From Cerrena zonata (taxonomy: Eukaryota > Basidiomycota > Agaricomycetes > Polyporales > Cerrenaceae): a stretch of 64,000 nt of DNA. Under the pieces are notes generated by a model. The model saw nothing but the letters and a program-made list of their open reading frames with translations. It ran no database searches and was not told the origin of the DNA. The translations under genes and the position numbers were made by a program. The DNA is taken from NCBI GenBank assembly GCA_038087015.1, contig JASBNA010000013.1, positions 1 through 64,000 of the forward strand, in the 5' to 3' direction. How positions within the stretch are numbered: position 1 is the stretch's first letter; each line of letters opens with the position of its first letter. Below, piece by piece: positions 39,313 through 49,400 of the stretch.

Positions 39313-41771
39313 ATGAAGATTGATACCGAGGAGCATGTGACCGACCTCATTTCTAAACTAGAAGAGGCTACAAAGCTAAAGAAGAATGGCCGTTGTCTTA
39401 AATCTACGCATTCATTACCCATAGCACATGAACCAGTGCAAAGTTGGAAATTTAACGAATGGGACTATGGTAAAGAGCAGAAAATCCAGCTTCCTTGTAA
39501 TGCTAGAGGCTTATTCACCATTGGTAACAGAATAGTGGTTCGTGGGTATGATAAGTTTTTCAATGTGAATGAAATACCAGCCACTAAAACTCAGACATTG
39601 AAGTCAAAGACTCAACCGTCTTACGATTTGTCTTTGAAAGAAAATGGTTGCATTATATTTATATCAGGTTTGGCCAATGGTGAGCTTATTGTTTGCTCTA
39701 AGCATTCGGTTGGAGCTAGGGATGATTTGACTAGAAATCATGCAGTTCAAGGGGAACTTGAAATCAATAAACAGTTAAAACGTCTAGGTAAATCAACAAA
39801 AGACTTGGCCATTCAACTCTATGAATCAAACTTGACGGCAGTGGCAGAACTCTGTGATGACGACTTCGAAGAACACGTGTTAGAGTATTCAAAGGAAAAC
39901 TCTGGGTTGTATTTGCACGGCTTAAATTATAATACTATTAAATTTCAAACCTGTCCAATTCCTGAAGTAAATGATTTTGCAAACAATTGGGGGTTCAAGA
40001 AGATTGATTCATTTCAAATATCGGGTTGGGATAAACTTTGGGACTTTTTAAATCAATGTGCTATAAGTGGAACATATCAAAATAGAGAAATTGAAGGTTT
40101 TGTTATTAGAACAAAACTCAATGGTACTAATGATGATTTCTTTTTCAAGTTTAAATTCGAAGAACCATACTTGTTGTATCGTCAATTTAGAGAAGTTACC
40201 AAAAAATATATAAGAGATGCCAATATCCTTAAAATAATCCAAGGCATAAAGAAGCATAAATTTATTACATTGAAATACCTTGAGTTTATTCGTGATTACT
40301 TTAACAAATACCCTGAATTGAAAGACGATTATTTGAAAGGTTTTGGGATTATTAAGATGCGTAAACTATTTTTGAAAGAGAATAACTTGAGTGAAACAAG
40401 TGGGATGGATTTGATTGGCATCGATGAAAAACAGTCTCAAAATGTTGATGAGACTAAAAAGTTGGAAGAAAAATTGGCAAGCTTATCACTCAATTCAATA
40501 AAGACCTACAAATACATACTAATCCCAATTGCAACTATTGGATGTGGTAAAACTACCACATTTCAAACATTAACAAACTGTTTCCCTGATTGGAAGCATG
40601 TTCAGAATGATAATATAGGTAGCGGGAAACAAGCTAAATTTCAATTAGTTGATCAAACTTTAACTTACTTAGAGGATAAAGATTGTAAGTTGGTCTTTTG
40701 CGATCGTAATAATCATCAGTTTAGAGAACGTGATCAATTACTAAAAGATTTTGATAAGCACAGAATTAATCATTTATCTTCTGACATTGGTTTGAAATAT
40801 GTCGCTATCAATTTTATTAAAAAAGATTTAACCGAAGATCAATTATGGAATATTACTTATGACAGAATAGTCAAAAGAGGCGATAATCACCAATCAATCA
40901 AATCTTCAACTGATTCGAAATTAGCTCAACTGATTATGAAGGGCTTCATTAAAAGATTACAACCGTTAAATACAGAAAGACATCCTGATTGTGAGTTTGA
41001 CTTGGCGATTGACATGGATATTGATGACAATTCGTCTAAGACAAATGCTACCAAAATATTAAATAAACTAAGTAGCGAATTTCCGGATTTATTCGATCAA
41101 CAAAAATTACCTTCATCAGATAAAATAGATGAAGCTTTCAAAAAGCCTTGGAGTACAAACCGGTGTTCACCAAAACCTTTGGTAGGTCGTCTACCCAAGC
41201 GAGTTCTAAGAAAACAGACTCAAATCAAAAGAAGAAAAAAAAATCAATAGCGTATTACGGAATAGGAATTAACGATACCCAAAAGTTCAAACATTTAATT
41301 AACGATAAATTGGTCAATAATGAAACCTGGATCCAATTATGCAAACAAGATAGGCTTCAGCCAAATTATCATGTTACATTATCACACATATTGTCAGTTA
41401 AGGATGACGAGAAGCTAAAAATAAAATGGGATCAATTAACTGATCAACTACAAATCAAACCAGATCAACTTAATAATGAATGTGACGCTGTCCCAGTCAA
41501 ATTCTTTGGAGATATCGGATTGAAAAGAATAGTTGTAGTTTCAAATAAATTGGTTACAGTTGAAGCGGAATTAGTCAGGTCATTAAACGGGAATTTCGAA
41601 GAACTTGACCAATTTCCATATACCAACAAATATCTTCATGTTACATTAGGTACGACAGGACCGGAAATCAAACCGTTCTTATCCAACGTTTATATTGAAG
41701 AATTACACAACTCGCTTAGCAAGGAAAGTATCGAGGACGGAATATATACCGGTAAAAGAAGATACAGTTGA
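39313..41771 (+). CDS. TRL1: tRNA ligase Trl1, with one frame interruption
   Basis: Trl1 (LIG1 in Candida) is the essential trifunctional ligase that joins tRNA halves after intron removal and splices HAC1 mRNA in the unfolded protein response. Its three modules are present in order. The adenylyltransferase has the covalent Lys109 in LKENG. The polynucleotide kinase has the P-loop ATIGCGKTT. The 2H cyclic phosphodiesterase has HVTLSH and HVTLGT. The first two are in one frame (39313 to stop at 41250). The third is in another frame (open from about 41145 to 41771). They join if the five-A run at 41140-41144 has one more A (..FKKALEYKPVF..). The joined length is about 819 residues, normal for the family. 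An essential gene broken in a homopolymer suggests consensus error. Confidence 0.92.
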
Positions 41772-41855
41772 GGTTATAAACTTCAATACAATTCTAGAAA
41801 AACAGCAATGCTTCTATCATTTCTAATAATATATTATTTTATAGACTATAGAGAA

Positions 41856-42823
41856 TTAATTTTTTTTGAGTAAATCACCATTATTTATAACAAATGCATT
41901 AATTACTGCCATTGCAGTGTATAATCGATTTTCAGCCTCTTCGAAAACAACAGAATTGGAAGAGTAGAAAACTTCATCAGATACTTCTTCTTTATGTCTT
42001 GGTAAACAATGCATGAATTTCCAATTGTCATTAACCTTACCCTTTAATAAGAGATCATTAGTGATTTGATAACCTTCAAATTGTTTTAATTTTTGTTGTT
42101 TCTCCAGTTCTTGACCCATAGAAATCCAAGTATCAGTAACAATAATATTTGAATTATTTAATGCTTGAAGCGGATTATGAACAATTTCGAAAGTGGTATT
42201 ATTTCTTTGACATACTTCATTAGCCTTTGAGATTATCAATGAGTTGAATTCAATTGACTCTGGTATACATACGGAAACGTTGATACCCATTTTCAAGGCA
42301 GCAATAGCTAAATCATTAATGACGTTATTTGAATCACCAATCCAGGCCAATTTCAATCCTTGAGTTTTACCATTGAAGGACTCTTTTATAGTTAATAAAT
42401 CGGTTATAGGCTTGTAAAGGATGATACAAATCACACAAAGAGTTTATTATAGGCACAGAGAATGCTCTGTCAACTGTAAAATGTCTTCATTTGAATCAAC
42501 CCTGGCGAATATACATGAAGTCATTGAAGAAATAACTTTTGTAGTATCATATAACGATTCATTTTTACCCAATTGATATCATCTCTACCTAAAAACATAG
42601 GATGAGCACCGAAGAAAGCAGCAGCACCTTCAGTGCTTATTCTTGTTCTAGTAGATCTTTTAGAGAATAATAAAGCAATCAACTTACCCAAAAGTTTTTC
42701 ATGGTGATTTTTATTATTCTGATTTGATTTATATTGAGACTTGAAATAAGCAGCTTGATCTACCAAGGAGATAAATTCATCATCTGACAATTCGTGGATA
42801 TTAACTAAATGACGAGGAGACAT
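41856..42823 (-). pseudogene. ARG3: ornithine carbamoyltransferase Arg3, frame broken three times
   Basis: Arg3 converts ornithine plus carbamoyl phosphate to citrulline in arginine synthesis. The ATG at 42823 (MSPRHLVNI) leads into the carbamoyl-phosphate motif KRSTRTR and [10 protein letters not shown]. At about 42573-42575 one base is missing. The next segment reads on in a second frame ([17 protein letters not shown]). At about 42457-42461 another base is missing, and two stops (42444-42449) follow in the resulting frame. An extra base near 42408 restores it before DLLTIKESF. From there to the stop the protein is intact, including HCLPRH and the EEAENRLY tail. Two slips are at very short runs and one is not in a run. 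A Gcn4 site, TGAGTCA, is kept 86 bases upstream. This is either a recent pseudogene or a locally poor consensus. Confidence 0.85.
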
Positions 42824-43372
42824 TATGAACAAACTTAATTAATGATGAAAAGCCTATGAAGAAGGAAAAGAAGAGAAGAATTAAACCAAATTTATAGACT
42901 GGAGGGTATGAGTCAGTCCCAATAGGGCAATTGGCAAAATTAAGCGCGGATCCGAATCAGTAGCTGAAAAATCTGAAAAATTTTTCGGGTAACGCAAAGT
43001 TCGATATTCAACTAAGTTCAGCCTGCCAGACAATATGTATGAGTAATGAGTAAGGATGTGATGTAAGAACGGTTGGGATGACACAAATAAATCGTTGGTT
43101 AGACATGCATTTATGTCTTCTGTTGGCACTTTATTGGCATTTCATTGACATTCTTCATATTTCATTAACATTCTATTGATATTTCATTGCCATTTTATTG
43201 AAAATGAACGTTTTAGCCAAACTCCCAGTGGAAGCGTAAAAGATTGTTGATTCTTAACAGAATTGAAGGTAAGCAATCTGAATTATGGGGTTCCTTCCAA
43301 GATTGAAACGGGACACGACCGACCTATCATTTATAAGCAATTTAGAAGTTAGAAGAGTATGAAGAGAAAGGC
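42824..43372. other. divergent ARG3-MAG1 promoter region
   Basis: This 549-base divergent region holds the Gcn4 site at 42909-42915 and CATTT-rich short repeats (TTGGCATTTCATTGACATTC-like units, 43130-43200). Short frames here are not supported. Confidence 0.6.
42909..42915. promoter_or_regulatory. Gcn4 site TGAGTCA upstream of ARG3
   Basis: TGAGTCA is the exact Gcn4/AP-1 palindrome, 86 bases before the ARG3 ATG. This is the expected position for general amino acid control of an arginine gene. Confidence 0.7.
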
Positions 43373-44443
43373 ATGTTCAGTAGAAAAGTTATTGGTGTTG
43401 TTGCCGTTAAAAGGATCAAAGAAATGGCAAGAACACGATCCAAGAGTAGTTCGGTGACAAGTATTGAGGCACAACCCGTTATTGGAAAGAAAAGAACGCA
43501 AGATGATATAAATGAACCCACGGTGATCAAGACAATTAAGAAAAAACCCAACAAGAAGGAAGAAGTTAGCCGTAAGAAGGAATTACTTGAAAATGTTCTT
43601 AATGCCAAAATCAGTATACCATCTGATTTGAAATTACCGGACGAGTTTATTAAATTTCACGATGAAGAGTTTATAAAAGGGATTGAATATATTTTATCGA
43701 AGGATTCAACGTTATATCCAGCAATAACGTGTTCCAATTTCAAATCGTTTCCAAGAGAAGTGAAGAATGAATTGAAAGAAGAAGAAGTTATCAGGAGTTA
43801 TTGGTACTCATTAATATGTAGTGTTATTGGGCAACAAATCAGTGGGCACGCCGCCAAATCAGTTGAAAATAAATTTCGAAATTTATTTGAAGGACAGCCC
43901 AGTGCCAAAGAAACGGTCTTGAAGCCAGCAGAGGAGTTGAAGGCCGCCGGGCTATCCAATCAAAAGCTAGGGTACGTGTATGACATAAGTCACGCGTTTA
44001 ATGACGAAACGAATCCGTTGACCAAATTAGAATTCTATAAGAAAAGTAGTAGTGACGAGATCATTGCGGAGTTGGTGAAATTGAAAGGGATTGGGAGTTG
44101 GTCGGCGAAAATGTTTCTGTTTTTCACTTTGAGGGAACTTGATATATTTGCCGAAGACGATTTAGGAGTTGCCCGAGGGGCGGCAAGGTATTGGGAGCTT
44201 AGACCGGAAAGTTTAAAGCAAATCAAGCAGGAGGTTAACCTGATTGAAGAGTTTAAAAAACTATTGAAACGAAAGGGGAAATTTGAAAATAAAAATTCCA
44301 AGAGGGATTGGATAGCTCACCATGATCAATACGTCAAGTATTTGGGGTTGACATTCAAACCGTATCAGCTGATTTTCATGTTGGTAATGTGGAGATTAAG
44401 TTCTACAAATGTCGATGTTCTTGAAAACACCGGAACAAGATAA
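43373..44443 (+). CDS. MAG1: DNA-3-methyladenine glycosylase, Mag1-like
   Basis: This base-excision repair enzyme of the HhH-GPD superfamily removes 3-methyladenine and other alkylated purines. The helix-hairpin-helix LVKLKGIGSWSAKMFL and the following catalytic segment RELDIFAEDDLGVARG are clear; the Asp of EDD is the likely catalytic residue. A helix with CSVIGQQISGHAA precedes it, and the C-terminal FKPYQ-IFMLVMWRLS closes the domain. CTG at 44369-44371 falls where relatives have Ser (PYRS-type). The protein is 356 residues from the ATG at 43373, or 339 from 43424 (MARTRSKSSS). The short leader MFSRKVIGVVAVKRIK, if used, is basic and could target mitochondria. The basic KKRT/KKKPNKK tract suits nuclear import. 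Confidence 0.88.
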   Translation: MFSRKVIGVVAVKRIKEMARTRSKSSSVTSIEAQPVIGKKRTQDDINEPTVIKTIKKKPNKKEEVSRKKELLENVLNAKISIPSDLKLPDEFIKFHDEEFIKGIEYILSKDSTLYPAITCSNFKSFPREVKNELKEEEVIRSYWYSLICSVIGQQISGHAAKSVENKFRNLFEGQPSAKETVLKPAEELKAAGLSNQKLGYVYDISHAFNDETNPLTKLEFYKKSSSDEIIAELVKLKGIGSWSAKMFLFFTLRELDIFAEDDLGVARGAARYWELRPESLKQIKQEVNLIEEFKKLLKRKGKFENKNSKRDWIAHHDQYVKYLGLTFKPYQLIFMLVMWRLSSTNVDVLENTGTR

Positions 44444-44448
44444 CGATA

Positions 44449-45105
44449 TTATATAAAATAAATAAAAACCGCCAAACAAAATAAAAAAGTATTCAACTTA
44501 AAACAAGTAGCAAGACTTATTTCATCCTCACCACCAATGTTGATTTGTTTTGGAACGGACTTTCTATTTTTAATTTTATTCAACTCTCTCTCAATCTCCT
44601 CGGTGCCATGGTCCAAATTTTTTGATTTCAAAAACTGCAAATCTTTGGCATCAAAGCCCTTTTCATTAATAAGGTACTCGATGAAATCGTTGATATCGAT
44701 TTTCTTCAATTTGTTTTCATTAGCCGGTGCAACCCCGTATCGTTTATAAGAGTAGTCGTCATAATCATCATCGTCATCGTCATTGCCATTGCCCACAATC
44801 TGCTGCGTAAATGATTTTAAATCATGCGGGTCAGATAAGGAGTCTCCGTAATTCTTAATTTTCGTTTTCAACCCTAGTGGAACCGACTGGCTGGTCACTT
44901 GCTGGTAATTAAGAAACTGTTCCACGTAACCAACACTGGCTTTTGTGGTTATACTAATACTAGCACTCCCGCCTGTACTTTCACTAACCCTGCTTAAACT
45001 GGGCAACGGAGGTAACGTAGCGTAAACGGTGGGACTCACCCGAATGGCCTTTTGGTTCGCGGCCACCACTGCAATAGCAAACCCTAGTATTCCAATAAGG
45101 TTCAT
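44449..45105 (-). CDS. small secreted, probably GPI-anchored, acidic protein
   Basis: I recognise no family for this 218-residue protein. The N-terminus MNLIGILGFAIAVVAANQ looks like a cleavable signal peptide. A Ser/Thr-rich stretch follows, then an Asp run (NDDDDDDYDDYSY), a Lys/Glu-rich helical part, and a C-terminal hydrophobic tail (CFKLNTFLFCLAVFIYFI). The tail follows small residues (IGGE), the layout of a GPI-anchor signal. The alternative is a C-terminal transmembrane anchor. The frame is open to 45132 without an ATG, so 45105 is used. Its stop is six bases from the stop of the convergent MAG1-like gene. A pair of TAAGCGCTTA palindromes lies 76-97 bases upstream. Confidence 0.7.
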   Translation of the reverse strand: MNLIGILGFAIAVVAANQKAIRVSPTVYATLPPLPSLSRVSESTGGSASISITTKASVGYVEQFLNYQQVTSQSVPLGLKTKIKNYGDSLSDPHDLKSFTQQIVGNGNDDDDDDYDDYSYKRYGVAPANENKLKKIDINDFIEYLINEKGFDAKDLQFLKSKNLDHGTEEIERELNKIKNRKSVPKQINIGGEDEISLATCFKLNTFLFCLAVFIYFI

Positions 45106-45180
45106 ACCTACGGCTACTATCAATAACTGCAAATTTTACAAATGCGGAACCGTCCTTTATCAGCTTTATTAACCTTATTA

Positions 45181-45202
45181 TAAGCGCTTAGGTAAGCGCT
45201 TA
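45181..45202. promoter_or_regulatory. doubled 10-bp palindrome TAAGCGCTTA
   Basis: Two exact copies of the perfect palindrome TAAGCGCTTA (45181-45190 and 45193-45202) are separated by GG. Start-to-start spacing is 12 bases. They lie 76-97 bases upstream of the GPI-type gene start. This looks like a tandem binding site for a dimeric factor; the factor is unknown. Confidence 0.65.
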
Positions 45203-45250
45203 TGTAATTTGAGACACTCCCTCCCGGAAGCAGCAGCAGCAGCAGCAGTA

Positions 45251-45260
45251 ACCCGTGCAC
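45251..45260 (+). promoter_or_regulatory. Rap1/RPG-like site
   Basis: ACCCGTGCAC lies 146 bases upstream of the GPI-type gene start; core CCCGTGCA. Confidence 0.4.
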
Positions 45261-45670
45261 CCAAGCGCCTCAGTGAAAAAGGCACCAGCAACTTTAAAAT
45301 AACCCTTTTTAAACCCTCGCACGGTGAATCCAACTCTAAAAATCCTAATTTAGCTAGTGTTTTTCCCCTTCGAGAAAGAAGTGTGCCCAAAAACTGAATT
45401 TAAAAGGAAACATCTGTTAAAAAGAAAAGCGGGTTTGATGCTAAAATTAAAATACTTAGATCCCTGTCTAATACTTGAAATTGTCTATTATTGTCCCTGT
45501 TCAAAACAGGTACCCCATTCTCTAAAAGGATACCGGATTAACCAGATTCAATTGTAGAGCTTTGTCCAATTGTTATATTTGTATTTTTTACATACGAGAC
45601 TGTCGAATTCCAACCTTTTGACATAATCAAGTAAAACCAAAGGCGCCTTTCACTTATAACTACAAGTAGG

Positions 45671-45770
45671 TAAGCAATCAGGTAATCAAGGAATTAAGTA
45701 ATCAAGGAATTAAATAATCAAGTAATCAAGTAATCAATTAATCAAGTAATCAAGGAATCAAATAATTAAT
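45671..45770 (+). repeat. degenerate 8-bp TAATCAAG array
   Basis: About ten imperfect units of TAATCAAG/GAATTAAG follow each other in the BNI4-side intergenic region. The TAATCAA/TAATTAA cores resemble homeodomain-type sites, but simple slippage is an equal explanation. Confidence 0.75.
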
Positions 45771-46449
45771 TTTTCGTTTTGTATTTTTTTTTGGGGGTTT
45801 TTTTGATCTTTTTTTTTTTTTTTCTGCATTTTTCCTTCTACTTCTTCTTTTGTTGTCCTTTCTTTTCAACAACTGGTACTTTGATTATCGTTTCTACACA
45901 TCATCACTAGTCATCGTGTTGCCAAATCCGAGTCCTACATTCGTTAAAATAACATTTTGTCTTCCTTTTGTCAAGTGTTTTTCCTTTTTCATATTTTTTT
46001 TCTCCTGTTTGTTTGTTTGTTTATTCGATAGGTTATTCTCATTGCTCATTAAAACAGCTAGCTATTCGTTTCCCAGCTCAACGATCCCTCGCTTAAGATC
46101 ATCTCATTCCTACTTGAAGTACTTGGTTTCATCGTCAACTTTGCTTTGCTGAAATTCTCTTTTGACGTTGTCGTTTTTTTTTTTTTTATTGGTGTTTTTT
46201 TTTTTTTCTCCTACCCGCTGGAAACTTCTAAATTACCCGCTGCAAAAATTTTCTCTGGTACGTCTGATTTTAATCTTCATGTCCTGTCAATTGTGCTTAT
46301 ATTCCCATCAGCATTCACGTTAAGTTCTTGTTGTGCGTTAAATTTCTGTTTCGTTCCTGGTTAAGTTTCTGTTTAGAAGTGGTTAAGTTTCACGAGTTTA
46401 ATCTCCTGTACTCCTGTTGTGTTTTTGTTGTCATTGTTCTTTAAGTATC

Positions 46450-49400
46450 ATGTATGCTTCATCCACATCACCCATACATATGAATCCTTCTTCAAGAAGG
46501 AATTCGTTGACTTCGGTGTCGACTTCAAATTCCTCCTATACCCTAACCAACTCGTCGACAAATTTAAACTCGGCTCGCGATTTATCCACTGATAATCTCT
46601 TAAATATGGATGAAAAATTTCAAAAAAAATCAATAAAACCTTCCTCAAATCCCTTGAGTCCCAATTTAAATTCAATCCTGTCATTTCAAAATCATCAACC
46701 TCATCATCAACCTCATCAGCCTCATCTTCAACCTCAGTTATATCAACAACAACAACAACCCCAACAAAAACCTCATCCTCGCAGATCAATGTCGTCTCCG
46801 GCACTATACCAAACCGCAAATGGGTTTCGTAAAACCGACGCTGGCACTTATTATTTCCCAAATGGTGAAATCTTCAGACCCAGAATGGCCCCGGCTAAAA
46901 GAAATAGACCCAGTAAATTGAATAAACCAAATTCAAGATCAAATTCTTTAACTAATTATGCATACGATAAACAAAATGACCGTTCAAATAGCTTGCCTCA
47001 ACAACCAATCATGTCTCCATCAGCTCCGGTTTCTGCTCCTCCTCCTACTGCTAATTCTCAACCAAATGTACCAAGAAATCATTCCTTTAATAATTTAAAA
47101 TCAAAATCAAAAAATGATTTGGTTCATTCCATAAGATCAAACAAATTAGATACTCCTACCAATTTAAACTTATCTACAAATATTGAAAATCATCAAAGAA
47201 CTAAATCCATTAGTTCTCAAAATTCCCAATTTTCTCAACATTCCCCCATAATAAACCAACATTATTATCAAGGTTCGCCTACAAATAAATTCATTCATAA
47301 TTCAAATAATCTAATCAAAGATGATATAAATGATCAAACTATTTATTTAAATCCTTCAACCACTGCTGGAACTGCGTCTCATAGTGCTGCTAATCTTTCA
47401 AATAGAAATAAATCAAATACTACTTTGACTGATTCAAATCCTTCATCGTTATCAAATTTTAATTTAAATAGATCATCTTCAAACACTCCTCAAACTTCAA
47501 TCAATGATCAAGATGACTCTTCTACTTCAAACCTGTTGGAATCAATTAAAGAAATTAAGAACGAATTGAAAACTGTCGATTCTAATAAACATAATACAAT
47601 CGAAGAAGAATTAAAAGATCAAAAATTGAAACAAAATTATGTTGATGATGATATCGATCCAATCGAAAAGAGAAACTACAATCAAGATCTTATCAAAGAA
47701 CAAAATATTGAAAACGAAAATGATGACATTTCTGAAAATAAGGATGTAAATCACATTTCTCAAGAAAAAATTACTGAGCCTATTCAAGATAATCAAAATA
47801 AAAATGAATCGTTCGAAAAAAATACTCAAGTTCCTGAGCATATAAATGATGTTCTTGAACAAAACGAAAACCATAATATGAAAGATGATGAAATCAAAAA
47901 TGATCAGGATTCATCAATACCGAATAAATCAATTAATGAATCTAATGAAAATAACGCTAATTCTAATGAACAAAGTGATGATGATGAAGAATATCATAGT
48001 CCATTTGATGGAGACAATGATCAAACTATAGACAAACTCAAAAAATCTTTAAATAATCCTGGTAACGAAAAAGATCAAGATGATAAAGACCAACCTGAAA
48101 AAGATCAGTCTGAAAAAGATCAACCTGATAAAGATCAATCTGGACAAGATCAATCCGAAAAAGATCAATCTGAAAAAGGTCAAGAAGATAAAGATCAAGC
48201 TGGAAAAGATCAAGATGATAAAGATCAAGCTGAAAAAGATGGAGATGATAGTGATAGTGATAAAAATGATAAAGATGATAAAGACGATAAAAGCGATGAT
48301 GAGACTACGATGGTTAATGATCAAAGTGAAAAAGAAATACCAATCACTCCAAATCCAAATGAAACTACTTTAAATACCTTGAATGAAGTTAGTGAGGAAA
48401 GTAACGAGCAACAATTTTTCACTCCAAATAATTCAGAAATACAATCTCAAACATTTCCTCAGTTATCTGATGTTCCTAAAATAAACTATGAAAATTCATA
48501 CGAGAATCATTCAAATTTAAATAGCCCAACTCTTGATATGTTCTGTACCCCTTCTCAAGGATCTCCTGAATATCCAGAACCAACTATTTTGGATGATTCT
48601 GTCGAAAGATTAGGTGCTTACGATAAAAATGATAAAATTGAAGATCAACCAGAGTTAATAAAAGAAGTTCGTAATTCTTTAATAATGAATGATAATGATG
48701 ATCAAATTGATTCTGGTAAAGTCAAAAAACATATTATCACAATTCCAAGATCCAATGGTCAAATTAATACTGGTAGTAATCCAAGTACTCCCCAATCAGT
48801 ATTTTTCGATTTTCAAAATAATGATCAATTTAATAAGTTTCTCAATGATGATCAATACGTCCCTCCTCGTGGTGATGTTGCAGTAGTTGGTGGTAAAATT
48901 CGAAAACATGAAAGATCTGCTTCCTCAATAAGTTCCTTCAACTCAATTGTCAATGGCGAGGGAGCTAGTGATCGTAATAGTTCAACTTACGTTTTGTTAT
49001 CACCTAGGCAACAAAGTCCTTTATCTCCTACTTTTAATAATCCTGAAAATTCTCCAAATAAATCATCAAGATTAGTCAGAGAGATCAAAAATGATGATCA
49101 ACCAGATGACAATAACGATGATGGAAACTCGAATAAGAAACCAAAATTAGATAAATCACTTCCTTCACCTCAAAAAATAGTTTCAATGCTTGATCCTCCT
49201 AGCATACCTAAAGATGATAATATTACAAAAATCAATTCAAACCCTGATAAGGAATTACCTTTACCTCCAACTCCAACTCTAAATGATTCTTCTTCTTTCA
49301 ATTCTTCTACTTTCAAAAGTTTACCACCTTCTACCCCTCATAATAAAGCATCTCCTTTACCTCCACTTCCTTCTGCTGTTGCATCCCCATTACCTGCATT

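Larger units (their letters stand above)
45106..46449. other. 1.3-kb divergent region between the GPI-type gene and BNI4
   Basis: Contains TAAGCGCTTA palindromes (45181-45202), a (CAG)n run near 45229-45247, ACCCGTGCAC (45251-45260), an 8-bp TAATCAAG-type array (45671-45770), and long T/CT-rich tracts (45790-46210). No credible gene is seen. The T-rich half is probably the BNI4 promoter and 5' leader. Confidence 0.65.

Noticed and set aside
41856..42823. Programmed frameshifting in ARG3
   Set aside because: Three shifts of mixed direction, with two stops between and without slippery heptamers, do not fit any known programmed mechanism.
48049..48373. Alternate-frame and antisense frames over the BNI4 repeat block
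   Set aside because: They consist of Lys/Ile repeats forced by the KDQ-coding repeat; BNI4 is the conserved frame.
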